This document shows, piece after piece, positions 1 to 7,670 of a DNA stretch of 64,000 nucleotides (position 1 is the first letter of the stretch; every line of letters begins with the position of its first letter). This stretch comes from Phascolarctobacterium sp. (lineage in GTDB: Bacteria; Bacillota; Negativicutes; Acidaminococcales; Acidaminococcaceae), in contig NZ_JAUNOQ010000002.1 of the NCBI RefSeq assembly GCF_030531065.1, positions 125,953 through 189,952 on the forward strand. The letters run 5' to 3'. Position numbers and translations under genes: made by a program. Below the pieces are notes generated by a model. The model worked only from the letters and a program-made list of their open reading frames with translations, ran no database searches and was not told the origin of the DNA.

Positions 1-207
1 CAGCGTCGGCAAATATTTCTGCATATTAGCGTTGGGCATACCGCGATCCACCCAATAGCCGGCAAAAACTACGCTGAAAGCGTCAGCGGCGGGAGCCTCG
101 TCACAGCGGCAGAGCAGCGCTCTTGCGCCTGCGGCCTCGGCCAAAGCCTTAGCCACCTTTTCCGTATTGCCTGTTTTGCTGTCGTAAACAATTAAAATAT
201 CCTGCAT
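1..207 (-). CDS. Flavodoxin-family protein, N-terminal part
   Basis: The first 69 codons of a flavodoxin-like FMN protein that runs off the left edge. The N-terminus reads MQDILIVYDSKTGNTEKVAK, the usual first beta strand followed by the phosphate-binding loop (SKTGNT) of flavodoxins. Later GYWVDRGMPN resembles the second flavin-contacting loop in short single-domain flavodoxin-family proteins of anaerobes. The ATG at 205-207 follows a GAGGAG ribosome site with normal spacing, so the start is secure. The likely role is cytoplasmic electron transfer; the partner is unknown because the rest of the gene and its downstream neighbours are outside the window. Confidence 0.8.
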   Translation of the reverse strand, partial: MQDILIVYDSKTGNTEKVAKALAEAAGARALLCRCDEAPAADAFSVVFAGYWVDRGMPNANMQKYLPTL

Positions 208-694
208 CTTCGTACTCCTCGTATAATATATTCAGAAGCCAAAAGCAGCTTCCGTTAAATTAACATATTTGTGTAATCGGCTTAGTCAAGCCCATGATAT
301 AATTGACTTTACTTTAAATTTTTCATCGCGCCCAGCATTTTCTGCCCGGCGTCCTCAAACAAATTCCAGCAACCTTTTCTTTGTTAGTCAAGGCTCACTC
401 ATCGCTAAAGTTAATTTTAGTATATCATTAAGACTGAAACACGTCAATGCGCAAGTACCAAATTACTAACGGCAAAATATAAAACAGCCTTCTGCCGCGC
501 TCTGTCCAACGCAGTAGAAGGCTGTCTTGCAAAAAGCTCCTAACATATTTGCCAATGTCCCCTAAGCAAGTATATCAAGAAGAAGGTATTGTGCATTCGT
601 CTATCGATTTGTCTGATCCAAGCAAGTGTAAAATTTGTATCTCAAGAAAATTTTTTAAGGAGAAAAATGTTGTTGTGAAAAAGTTTTATACGCT
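208..694. other. Intergenic region without a supported gene
   Basis: No credible coding region. A 66-codon plus-strand frame at 269-469 has no ribosome site and no recognisable protein features. The right part holds the terminator of the SLC13 gene; the left part should contain the promoter of the flavodoxin gene, but I could not pick one out. Confidence 0.5.
484..525 (-). terminator. Intrinsic terminator after the SLC13 gene
   Basis: Arms ACAGCCTTCTGC (484-495) and GCAGTAGAAGGCTGT (511-525) form a hairpin with an AGCCTTCT/AGAAGGCT core. Read on the minus strand it is followed by a T-rich run, so it ends transcription coming from the transporter gene at 695-1990. Confidence 0.75.
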
Positions 695-1990
695 TTAAGC
701 GGCAGCGGCTGCTGCGCCAGCGGCTGGGAAGAAGGGCCATACTACCGGAATAACCAGAATGGATACTACCAGGCACACGGCGACCAAGCCGGAACCGCAT
801 TTTACATAGTCCATGAATTTATATTTGCCGGGGCCCAGTACCAAGGTATTCGGCGGAGTGCCTACAGGAGAAGCGAAAGCGCAGCTGGAAGCAATCAGGA
901 TAGCCATCAGCACGGCCTTCGGAGAAGCGCCCATTTGTGCGGAAAGCGCAATGCCAACCGGGCACAGCAGAGCTTTAGACGCGGTGTTGGACATGAACTG
1001 AGTCAGCACCACAGCCAAGCAGAACAGTACGGCGGTAACAGTGTAGGGAGAAGGATCGCCGCCCATCATATTGACGGTAGCTTCAGCGATCAGCTTGCCT
1101 GCGCCGCTGGAATTCATAGCGTTAGCTACGGGAATCATGCCTGCAAACAGGAAGATTGTTACCCAGTCGATGGAATTATAGGCTTGCTTTTCGGTGATGC
1201 AGCCTGTCAGTACGCACAGTACCGCTCCCACAACAGCAGCCAGCTCCAGGGGTACTAGGCTGGTAGCCATGCACAGGATAACGCCTGCCATAATCACGCC
1301 GCAGATGATCTGCTTTTTGGTGCTGGTAGCGTTGGCTTCAAACTCCTGCTCCACATCAGCCTCAACCTCGACTACATCGTTGGGCAGGAAGTATTTGCCA
1401 ACAAACATCATATAAAGGATACCGGCAACCGTAATGGGAATGCCGATGTAAGCATATTCAAAGAAGCCGAATTGCAGGTTTTCCATACCGGCAGCTTTCA
1501 AGGCTACGTTAGCCAGAATGTTAGGCGGCGTGCCGATCAGGGTAATAGTGCCGCCCAAGCCTGCGGCGAAAGCCAAAGGCATCAGCTCGCGGGAGCTGGA
1601 CAGCTTGGCGTTAGCGCAAATGCCCAGAACTACCGGAATCAAGCAAGCCGTAGTACCGGTGTTGGAAAGAAAAGCGGACATCAAAGCCGCAATAACCATA
1701 ATACCGAACATCAAGCTGTTTTCGCCTTTGCCAAACAGCTTAACGACAGCGCCGCCGATCTTCTGTGCCAAACCGGTGTAAAACATGGCAGCGCCAACCA
1801 CGAACATACCGCCGAACAAAACTACGGTAGAATCGGCCAACCCCAGAAAAATTTGATTTTCTGGTACCAGACCCAAAGCGCTGCAGGCTACAGCCGCCAT
1901 TACTGCCGTCATTGCCAACGGAACCATTTCAGTGACAAAGAGCAGAGCGACTACTGCCAAAAGAATTAAGCATTTAATTGCCGGACTCAT
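695..1990 (-). CDS. SLC13/DASS-family anion:sodium symporter
   Basis: A 431-residue inner-membrane carrier of the divalent anion:sodium symporter (SLC13, CitT/INDY) family, which imports di- and tricarboxylates or sulfate. The two inverted halves are visible: SNTGTTACLIPV and SNTASKALLCPVG carry the paired Ser-Asn-Thr motifs that bind sodium and carboxylate, and each half also has a GTPPN loop. Hydrophobic segments run throughout. The C-terminus ends in an odd alanine stretch (AAGAAAAAA). Length is slightly below the family norm of about 460. The ATG at 1990 uses a GGAGGG site that overlaps the end of the small gene just upstream, so the two are co-transcribed. The LysR gene nearby is the probable regulator. 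A succinate or related dicarboxylate substrate is plausible but not shown. Confidence 0.9.
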   Translation of the reverse strand: MSPAIKCLILLAVVALLFVTEMVPLAMTAVMAAVACSALGLVPENQIFLGLADSTVVLFGGMFVVGAAMFYTGLAQKIGGAVVKLFGKGENSLMFGIMVIAALMSAFLSNTGTTACLIPVVLGICANAKLSSSRELMPLAFAAGLGGTITLIGTPPNILANVALKAAGMENLQFGFFEYAYIGIPITVAGILYMMFVGKYFLPNDVVEVEADVEQEFEANATSTKKQIICGVIMAGVILCMATSLVPLELAAVVGAVLCVLTGCITEKQAYNSIDWVTIFLFAGMIPVANAMNSSGAGKLIAEATVNMMGGDPSPYTVTAVLFCLAVVLTQFMSNTASKALLCPVGIALSAQMGASPKAVLMAILIASSCAFASPVGTPPNTLVLGPGKYKFMDYVKCGSGLVAVCLVVSILVIPVVWPFFPAAGAAAAAA

Positions 1991-1991
1991 A

Positions 1992-2210
1992 CTATCCCTC
2001 CAGTTTATTTTTGTCTTTAAAAAGATTTACGTATTGGAACGTGTTGGCGAACAGCTTACCATCTTCGCCGCGATGGGGAAAGACCAGCCCTTCCTTCTTA
2101 CGGTTTTCAATCGCGCGATAATAAAACTTTTTATCCACCTGTCTCAGGTACTCCCGAATTTTTGATTCTTCCTTTTCATTTTCATTATCCATAATGAGAG
2201 TTATATCCAC
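1992..2210 (-). CDS. Small protein with VFPHRG motif, upstream of the SLC13 gene
   Basis: A 72-residue charged, soluble protein of unknown function. Its middle contains YRAIENRKKEGLVFPHRGED, and a second small protein at 2536-2712 repeats the VFPHRG-x-D-x3-F core. I chose the GTG at 2210 because AAAGGAG lies nine bases before it; a TTG three codons upstream is too close to that site. The stop codon is one base from the SLC13 ATG, and the SLC13 ribosome site overlaps its end, so translation is likely coupled. Its promoter (2264-2311) matches that of the other small gene. It could be a modulator of the transporter, but nothing in the sequence proves this. I do not recognise the family. Confidence 0.7.
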   Translation of the reverse strand: MDITLIMDNENEKEESKIREYLRQVDKKFYYRAIENRKKEGLVFPHRGEDGKLFANTFQYVNLFKDKNKLEG

Positions 2211-2263
2211 CAAATTCAACTCCTTTCTTTCTGTTATTAGAGAGTTTCCCTTGACTGAAATAG

Positions 2264-2311
2264 ATTATACAATATATTCCGAAATAAGAAAAATATCTGA
2301 TTGGCATTAAA
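2264..2311 (-). promoter_or_regulatory. Promoter with upstream box, copy 1 (small gene and SLC13)
   Basis: On the minus strand a TATAAT -10 element (2264-2269) lies 19 bases after a 23-base box (2289-2311) containing AATGCCAATCAGATATTTTT. The -35 region is poor, as expected for an activator-dependent promoter. The same box, with the same 19-base spacing to a -10 element, occurs at 2780-2827. The adjacent LysR-type regulator is the natural candidate to bind here. Confidence 0.6.
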
Positions 2312-2359
2312 GTTATTCTTAAATCAGTATATGTTACTTATAAATACAGGCAAGCAAAA

Positions 2360-2417
2360 ACCGGCTGGAGAAAGATATACAAGGAGGTGGGAGATACAAT
2401 ACCTTTCTCAAGCCGGT
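2360..2417 (-). terminator. Terminator of the 58-residue small gene
   Basis: A 19-base inverted repeat with two mismatches: ACCGGCTGGAGAAAGATAT (2360-2378) pairs with ATACCTTTCTCAAGCCGGT (2399-2417). On the minus strand the stem is followed by TTTTTGCTTG. It separates the transcript of the 2536-2712 gene from the promoter of the next small gene. Confidence 0.75.
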
Positions 2418-2535
2418 CTATATCGATTTAATCGTAGCATTCGTTATAACAGAACTGTCTTCAGATACTTCCAGTAAAAATCCCTATCCATGATTTTCAG
2501 CCAGCGACTGAACAATACCTGCAGCTGCATTTCCA

Positions 2536-2712
2536 TCAGCCCCTTTTCAGCGCTCTAACGGAAGAATCGGACAACCTTGCGCCTTGAATGCGTTTAATAA
2601 AGTCTGCCGCATCCTGGCCACGATGAGGAAATACTTGAGCTGCCGCATTGCGTTTTCTTTGCAGATAAGCGTACACACCGGTTTTTTGTTGAATGTTTTG
2701 CTTTGCTTCCAT
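2536..2712 (-). CDS. Small 58-residue protein with VFPHRG motif
   Basis: A very short gene read directly from the sequence. The product starts MEAKQNIQQKTGVYAYLQRK and continues through AAAQVFPHRGQDAADF to a basic C-terminus (RALKRG). The ATG (2710-2712) has an AAAGGAG site at good spacing, the gene has its own promoter module (2780-2827) and its own terminator (2360-2417). The VFPHRG(Q/E)D-x3-F core, preceded by Tyr and Arg residues, is shared with the 72-residue protein at 1992-2210, so the two are probably paralogues. There is no signal peptide or membrane segment. The overlapping 65-codon frame at 2594-2791 is not favoured because it lacks these signals. Function unknown. Confidence 0.7.
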   Translation of the reverse strand: MEAKQNIQQKTGVYAYLQRKRNAAAQVFPHRGQDAADFIKRIQGARLSDSSVRALKRG

Positions 2713-2779
2713 GACGATCTACTCCTTTGCTAAATTCTTGCAATTTGTATTCACAAGGCTCTTTGCCTTTGTTGGTAAC

Positions 2780-2827
2780 AGTATACAACAAAAATCTTAA
2801 TAATAAAAATATCTAATAGGAATTAAA
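2780..2827 (-). promoter_or_regulatory. Promoter with upstream box, copy 2 (58-residue gene)
   Basis: TATACT -10 element (2780-2785, minus strand) and 19 bases upstream a 23-base box (2805-2827) containing AATTCCTATTAGATATTTTT. It differs at few positions from copy 1 at 2289-2311 and keeps identical spacing. An AACATAT word lies a little further upstream in both copies. Confidence 0.6.
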
Positions 2828-2867
2828 ATTATAACCAAGTAATATGTTCTTTAGCAGTAAATTCTCA

Positions 2868-2919
2868 CTGCAAATGAATTTGCATTTGCAGGTTGCTTTA
2901 TTTTTAGCAATATGCTAAA
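2868..2919. promoter_or_regulatory. Palindromic operator candidates between the small gene and the LysR gene
   Basis: Two inverted repeats: CTGCAAAT (2868-2875) with ATTTGCAG (2884-2891), and TTTAGCA (2903-2909) with TGCTAAA (2913-2919). They lie 64-115 bases before the LysR start codon, as expected for autoregulatory sites of LysR-type proteins. Binding is inferred only. Confidence 0.4.
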
Positions 2920-2982
2920 CTGATTTAGTAAATTAATAAATCATCCTATTTATTTTTATATATTACTTTGGAGGTGAAGCGT

Positions 2983-3915
2983 TTGGAATTAGATACCTAC
3001 CGTAACTTTCTTGCCATAGTTGAAGCAGGCAGCTTTACCGGAGCCTCCGATTATGTGCATATCGCTCAGCCGGCGCTGAGCAAACAGCTGCGCAATCTGG
3101 AAAACTACTTTGGCGCCAAGCTGATCCTCACCCAGCGCGGCAGTCGTCAGATTCTGTTGACCGAAGCGGGACGCGCCCTTTATCAGAAAGCAAAATATAT
3201 GTGCTCGCTTGAGGACCTGGCCCGCAATGAAATTGAAAATATCATGGGCGGCGTTATCGGCACGCTGCGCTTCAGCATCGCCAATTCCCGCTCGCCCGTT
3301 TTCATCGAATCCTCCCTCAAGGGCTTCTGCCAGCTGTATCCCAATATAAAATGCGAGCTGTACGAAGCAAGCATCAACGAGCAAAGCCAGCAGCTGCTCA
3401 ACGGCATTACGGAGCTTGGCATTTTCAGCGTTCCCGTCAATCACCAGGACAATTTTGAAGTACTGTTCCGCCGCGACGAGGAACTAGCCGCCGTTTTTCA
3501 TCACGAGTCTGTTTTTTTAGAGGACGATAAGCCCTGCGTCGGGCTCAAGGAACTGCATAATGTTCCCATCAGCCTTTCCGCCGGGTCTGCCGATATCTTC
3601 CTCAAGGGCTGCGAGCAGGCGGGAGTTATGCCCCGCGTCACCTGCGTCAGCACCACGCGCAGCACGGCGCTGGCCTGGACGCAGGTTAAGGCGGCTATTT
3701 CCATTGTCCCAGTAGAGCCGGGCGAAGATTTGGGCGAAGGCTTCGTTATCAAAAAGATAGCCGACCTGAACGCCGACGTCTATAAAACCGTAGTCAAGGT
3801 CAAGGACCGCCCGCTGTCCGTAGCGGCGCAGCATTTTCTGCGCTTCTATGCCCGCACCCGCGGCAGCCAGCAGGTGTGCGACTTGGACGCATTGCTAAAA
3901 AACGAAATCCTGTAA
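2983..3915 (+). CDS. LysR-family transcriptional regulator
   Basis: A 310-residue LysR-type regulator. The N-terminal winged helix-turn-helix is clear: ELDTYRNFLAIVEAGSFTGA then HIAQPALSKQLRNLE (about residues 2-45). The rest is the periplasmic-binding-like effector domain, with GVIGTLRFSIANSRSP starting its first lobe. I chose the TTG at 2983 because TTGGAGGTG forms a strong ribosome site seven bases upstream; a TTG at 2968 would place that site inside the gene. It is divergent from the two small-protein genes and the SLC13 transporter, the usual layout for a LysR activator and its targets. A terminator follows at 3954. Confidence 0.9.
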   Translation: MELDTYRNFLAIVEAGSFTGASDYVHIAQPALSKQLRNLENYFGAKLILTQRGSRQILLTEAGRALYQKAKYMCSLEDLARNEIENIMGGVIGTLRFSIANSRSPVFIESSLKGFCQLYPNIKCELYEASINEQSQQLLNGITELGIFSVPVNHQDNFEVLFRRDEELAAVFHHESVFLEDDKPCVGLKELHNVPISLSAGSADIFLKGCEQAGVMPRVTCVSTTRSTALAWTQVKAAISIVPVEPGEDLGEGFVIKKIADLNADVYKTVVKVKDRPLSVAAQHFLRFYARTRGSQQVCDLDALLKNEIL

Positions 3916-3953
3916 ATTAAAAACAAATCGCTTGCTGCCTGTAAAAACAAACA

Positions 3954-3990
3954 CCGCTCCTGCATACTGCTTTACGGTATGCCGGAGCGG
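3954..3990 (+). terminator. Terminator after the LysR gene
   Basis: Stem CCGCTCCTGCATAC (3954-3967) with GGTATGCCGGAGCGG (3976-3990), one bulge pair, followed by TTTCTTTCC. The minus-strand side is also T-rich, so it may also end transcription from the uracil-DNA glycosylase gene. Confidence 0.8.
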
Positions 3991-4064
3991 TTTCTTTCCG
4001 TCGATATTTTTTTGCGTATCGTTTCGTTACCCGAAAAAATTCAGCCACCTTCCGAACAATATTT

Positions 4065-4712
4065 TCACAAATAATCGTTGACCCGCTTTTTGAAAAGCTT
4101 AAATAAATCCGTCTTTTCCTCGGACATCAGCTTACAATCCGGCGCCAGCTGCAGCGTTCTTGCCCGCGCGGCCTCCAAATCATGGAAAACGTCCCATTTA
4201 GCCGCCACGAGCTGTCTGCCCGTCAGCCGCAGCAGATAAGCCGGATGATAGGTTGCAATGCAATCAAAGCCCTGCCGCGTACGGAACCATTGGCCGCGGT
4301 CGCGGGTAATGCGCATATTGGGATTGCCTAAAAAGTGTAGCGCCACGCTGCCCAAAGCCACCACTACTTTGGGCTGAATAATTTCCAGCTCCCGCTCCAG
4401 CCACATTTTGGCGCAAAAATCCGCCTCGGCAATATCAGGCGTGCGGTTATTTTGGGGACGGCATTTAATAACATTAGTCGTCAGCACTCTATCCCGTGTC
4501 ATCTTTACAGCCCACAGCGCTTTATCCAACAGCTGTCCTGAAGGGCCAATCAACGGGCAGCCGTAATCATCCTCCACACCGCCGGGCCCCTCGCCCACAA
4601 AAACGATGGGGCTATGAGGATCGCCGTACCAGCCCACCGGCGCAATAGCATCCCCGCGCAGCGGGCAGCTTTGGCAGCTTTTCAATTCCTGTTCCAATGC
4701 TTGTAAATCCAT
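4065..4712 (-). CDS. Uracil-DNA glycosylase, iron-sulfur family 4/5 type
   Basis: A 215-residue glycosylase that removes uracil from DNA as the first step of base excision repair. Family features in order: the N-terminal CQSCPL cysteine pair, motif 1 VGEGPGGVEDDYGCPLIGPS, then TNVIKCRPQNNRTP and FCAKMW supplying the other two cysteine ligands of the 4Fe-4S cluster, and the C-terminal motif ATYHPAYLLR with the conserved His. The ATG at 4712 follows GGGGGAAG; an in-frame upstream start would lie inside the lipase gene. It begins 16 bases after the lipase stop codon and is probably co-transcribed with it. Family 4 (UdgA-like) seems likelier than family 5. Confidence 0.9.
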   Translation of the reverse strand: MDLQALEQELKSCQSCPLRGDAIAPVGWYGDPHSPIVFVGEGPGGVEDDYGCPLIGPSGQLLDKALWAVKMTRDRVLTTNVIKCRPQNNRTPDIAEADFCAKMWLERELEIIQPKVVVALGSVALHFLGNPNMRITRDRGQWFRTRQGFDCIATYHPAYLLRLTGRQLVAAKWDVFHDLEAARARTLQLAPDCKLMSEEKTDLFKLFKKRVNDYL

Positions 4713-4728
4713 AGCGTACTTCCCCCAT

Positions 4729-6111
4729 TTATTCCTGCGACAAACGCGCTTCGTGCTGCAAAAGTACGAAAGGCAGCTGCTTATGCAGCTCCCGCCCGGC
4801 GTCCACCAGATTTTCACCGGCCGCCTGAATATTGCCCGCGCCCGGCGCTACCTTACGCCCCAAGCTGCTCATAGACAGCATCCGCCCCTGCTTATCGAAC
4901 AGCGCCTGCTCCAAGGTTAAATACCAGCCGCTGTCGTTGCGCTGACGGCTGCCGTCGATGCCGCAAATCAAAACGTAATCCGCGCCCGCATAACGGCTCA
5001 GCTGCACAAGATCCTGCTCCGCATAGGCCTCCTGTCCCAGCGCTTTGTCCATCACTACATAGGACGGCAGCATCCGCTTATACTCGTCGGTCAGGAAGCG
5101 TTTCAAATCCACAACCGTCGCCACCTTATGCAAGCGCGCGGCTTCGTTGATCCACAGCGCCACCACCGGTTCGTCCCTGGTTATTTTCGTATCCGGCGCA
5201 GGATACAGATGTCCCTGCGCCACCTCTTTATCAAACGCCTCATACAATTCGCTGACGCTGTAATCAAAATACATCGCCATATCGTGCTGCATGCTGCTCA
5301 ATTTAGGCGACAATCTGTATTTAATATGCCGCCCGAACTGCTTATAGCCGCCGAAAAAAGTTTGCAGGCTGCCTGGCACCGGGTCGGCAGTATTGGTAAT
5401 GCGCAGCAAATTAACAGCCGCGCCGTATTCCTGCACAAATTCCTCGTTGCCCACGGCAGGAGCGCCAAAGGTAACGATGGTAAATTTATCCTTGGGCAAG
5501 CCCAGGCTCACCAGACGCTCGCCCAGCAGCGTCGCCGCCGCGCCGCCCAAGCTGTGCCCCGACAAAACAAGGTAAGCGTCGCCGTCCTCCGCCGCCGCTT
5601 TAAACACGCCTTTGAGCTTACCGGCTTCATCCAGCACGGAACTGCGCAGCACCGCGTTCACATAGCTGTTGAAGCCCTCGTGTACGGCCGGCGCCTTTTC
5701 CCGCAAAGGCTTCGCGGCCAGGGCCTCCATCGCAGCCAAATCCGCGCCGCCAAAATTTACCTTCTGCGTTTGCAGGTTGACGCCCCAATCCTTTTTGCTG
5801 GCGCTGCCGCGAAATGTGACTAAAAAAACGCGCTTCTGCAGCTCAGGAAAATAATTGCGGGCGATAATGAAATTAGTTTCCACTTTGTCTTCCGCATAAG
5901 TTTGCGGCGCCAGCTCCCAGCCGTAGCTGCGCAGATAGCTGAATTCCGTAGAGCTGTCCGGCAAATATACGCCCAAGCACGACGCCGCCGCGACAGTCGT
6001 AAAATATTTATCGATATACTCCCGACTGACGTTCGGCACAGCAGCAGCCGCCGAAGCAACCCACAGTAATAAAGATAATAACAGCAAACATATTCTGCCT
6101 GACTTTCGCAT
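4729..6111 (-). CDS. Secreted lipase, class 3 alpha/beta hydrolase
   Basis: A 460-residue exported esterase or lipase. A classic Sec signal peptide opens the protein (MRKSGRICLLLLSLLLWVAS then AAAA, cleavage near residue 24). The class 3 fold is marked by TFRGSASKKDW (oxyanion-hole strand), the nucleophile elbow LSGHSLGGAAA and TFGAPAVGNEEF; NTADPVP offers the catalytic Asp, and a His in FGRHIKY or further on may complete the triad. About 200 residues follow the catalytic core and are of unknown role. There is no lipobox, so it is periplasmic or released. The ATG has a GGGAGG site. A promoter is visible at 6155-6182. Confidence 0.85.
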   Translation of the reverse strand: MRKSGRICLLLLSLLLWVASAAAAVPNVSREYIDKYFTTVAAASCLGVYLPDSSTEFSYLRSYGWELAPQTYAEDKVETNFIIARNYFPELQKRVFLVTFRGSASKKDWGVNLQTQKVNFGGADLAAMEALAAKPLREKAPAVHEGFNSYVNAVLRSSVLDEAGKLKGVFKAAAEDGDAYLVLSGHSLGGAAATLLGERLVSLGLPKDKFTIVTFGAPAVGNEEFVQEYGAAVNLLRITNTADPVPGSLQTFFGGYKQFGRHIKYRLSPKLSSMQHDMAMYFDYSVSELYEAFDKEVAQGHLYPAPDTKITRDEPVVALWINEAARLHKVATVVDLKRFLTDEYKRMLPSYVVMDKALGQEAYAEQDLVQLSRYAGADYVLICGIDGSRQRNDSGWYLTLEQALFDKQGRMLSMSSLGRKVAPGAGNIQAAGENLVDAGRELHKQLPFVLLQHEARLSQE

Positions 6112-6154
6112 AGCGCACCTCCCATACTGTCAAACGCTGCTCATACTTACTTTT

Positions 6155-6182
6155 ATTATAATCCACTTTGACTAAAAAACAA
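6155..6182 (-). promoter_or_regulatory. Promoter of the lipase gene
   Basis: Minus strand: TATAAT (6155-6160) with TTGTTT 16 bases upstream (6177-6182). The -35 element falls inside the direct repeat copy at 6174-6198, i.e. in the T-run of a broken terminator. Confidence 0.55.
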
Positions 6183-6198
6183 GAGCCGACGCGCTGCG
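6174..6198. repeat. 25-base direct repeat, copy 1 (left of the ATPase gene)
   Basis: Six A, one C, then AAGAGCCGACGCGCTGCG. An exact second copy lies at 7618-7642, so the ATPase gene is bracketed. This copy has the T-run and 3' arm of a terminator (minus strand) but not the matching 5' arm. Confidence 0.9.
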
Positions 6199-6199
6199 T

Positions 6200-7513
6200 T
6201 TAGTCCAAACAAAAATCCAACGCTCTGATTATTTTTATTCCGTCCTGTGTCTGAATAAATTCGCAATCCAAAGCAATAACAATTTTTTCGTAGCTGTCTC
6301 GAATTTTACGCAACGGGCTTAGCTCCCGTTCCCGCGTTTCCGGAGCGTTCATCGATTCAGTGACCTGGATATATTTTTTCTCGTCCGCTTTGGTAGCGAT
6401 AAAGTCAACCTCCTGATTGTCTATTTTCCCTATAGCCACATCATAACCACGGCGCAGCAATTCAAAATAAATGATATTCTCCAAAATATGTCCGCTGTCG
6501 CCATCACGATACCCCAAAAGATAATTTCGCAAGCCAATATCCACAATATAATATTTGCCAAGCGTACGCAGGTATTCCTTACCCTTAATATCAAAGCGCT
6601 TGATTTCATAAAAAATATAGGCTTCTGTCAGCGCTTCAATATACGCCTGAATCGTTTGTACGGCAGGCTTCGTCTTGCGAGCTCCGTTCGCCAAAAGCCC
6701 CTCGTTGACTAAAGTATTGCCAATAGACGTAGCGGAAGTATTATTGCCAATATTGTAGGCCAAAAATAAAATAATTTTTCTCAACAGTACCGGGTTAGTA
6801 ATATTTCTCTGCCCTTTTCTCTTTTCCCGTTCCAAGATATCGTTGACCACAGCCGCAGAATACACGCCGTCTAAAGCCGCTGCTACCTTATCGATTTCCA
6901 AGCCTACGTCCGCCAGCATCGGCATGCCGCCAAATTTCACATAAGCGTCAAACAGCTCTTTGACCTCATAGGTTTCGCCGTTCATATCCGTTATTCTCTT
7001 TTTGACGCCTCCGGCCGGCGACCTTCGTTCTGTCAGGATATATCCATGAAATTCCAAAAATTCCTTAAATGATAAGGGCAGCATCTTGATCTCCACATAG
7101 CGTCCGGAAAGGTAAGTGGAAAGCTCGGAAGAAAGCAAATAAGCATTGGAACCTGTAATATATATATCGCAATCAAAATCAACCCGAAATGCATTGACCG
7201 CCTTTTCCCAGCCGGACACCTGCTGCACCTCATCAAAAAAAAGGTAAGTGCGTTTCTTCGGACAAACGCGCGCTTTAATATATTCATAAAAGCCTCTCGC
7301 ATCCATATCGGGAATAGTCATAGACTCAAAATTGATTTCGATAATTTGTTCCTCCGTCACTCCGGTATCCCGCAAATGCTCTGCCATCAGCTTCATCAAG
7401 CTGGACTTACCACAACGGCGTATACCGGTGACGACTTTAATCATTTCAGTATCCTGAAACGCTATAAGACGCTTCAAATATAGATCTCGTTTACGCAAAG
7501 CAGTTTTTTTCAT
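6200..7513 (-). CDS. AAA ATPase with DUF4143 domain (AAA_14 type)
   Basis: A 437-residue ATPase of the AAA_14/DUF4143 group, found as isolated accessory genes in many bacteria and archaea; function unclear. Walker A is VVTGIRRCGKSSLMK (about residue 27), Walker B is YLFFDEVQQVSGWEKAV, and SGRYVEIKMLPLSFKEFLEF is the typical stretch leading into DUF4143. The C-terminus (NQEVDFIATK, then KYIQVTES) resembles the PD-(D/E)XK-like fold seen at the end of these proteins. It is less GC-rich than its neighbours and is bracketed by an exact 25-base direct repeat, both signs of insertion. A candidate promoter (TTGAAA, 17 bases, TATTGT) lies just upstream. Confidence 0.85.
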   Translation of the reverse strand: MKKTALRKRDLYLKRLIAFQDTEMIKVVTGIRRCGKSSLMKLMAEHLRDTGVTEEQIIEINFESMTIPDMDARGFYEYIKARVCPKKRTYLFFDEVQQVSGWEKAVNAFRVDFDCDIYITGSNAYLLSSELSTYLSGRYVEIKMLPLSFKEFLEFHGYILTERRSPAGGVKKRITDMNGETYEVKELFDAYVKFGGMPMLADVGLEIDKVAAALDGVYSAAVVNDILEREKRKGQRNITNPVLLRKIILFLAYNIGNNTSATSIGNTLVNEGLLANGARKTKPAVQTIQAYIEALTEAYIFYEIKRFDIKGKEYLRTLGKYYIVDIGLRNYLLGYRDGDSGHILENIIYFELLRRGYDVAIGKIDNQEVDFIATKADEKKYIQVTESMNAPETRERELSPLRKIRDSYEKIVIALDCEFIQTQDGIKIIRALDFCLD

Positions 7514-7617
7514 AAAGGAGACCCCCCTTCACTTAAAACAATAACATAAACTCTCAAAAATTTCAAGTTTATAGAATCAATACCATAAACTTTTGCTTCG
7601 AAGAAGTTTCTAACGAC

Positions 7618-7642
7618 AAAAAACAAGAGCCGACGCGCTGCG
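7618..7642. repeat. 25-base direct repeat, copy 2 (right of the ATPase gene)
   Basis: Identical to 6174-6198. This copy overlaps an intact terminator and contains its T-run, 3' arm, loop and first bases of the 5' arm, so it looks like the original site. Confidence 0.9.
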
Positions 7643-7649
7643 CCAGCTC
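7624..7649 (-). terminator. Terminator of the Ugp-like transporter operon
   Basis: On the minus strand GAGCTGGCGC, loop AGC, GCGTCGGCTC gives a 10-pair stem (two G-T pairs), followed by TTGTTTTTT. It ends the operon whose last gene is the TIM-barrel protein at 7671. Confidence 0.85.
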
Positions 7650-7670
7650 CTTTTCTTCATTATTATATAT

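Noticed and set aside
269-469. 66-codon plus-strand frame in the gap left of the SLC13 gene
   Set aside because: No ribosome site, no protein features, and composition like non-coding DNA.
2594-2791. 65-codon minus-strand frame over the small-gene region
   Set aside because: The overlapping 58-codon frame at 2536-2712 has a proper ribosome site, promoter, terminator and a paralogue, so it is the real gene.
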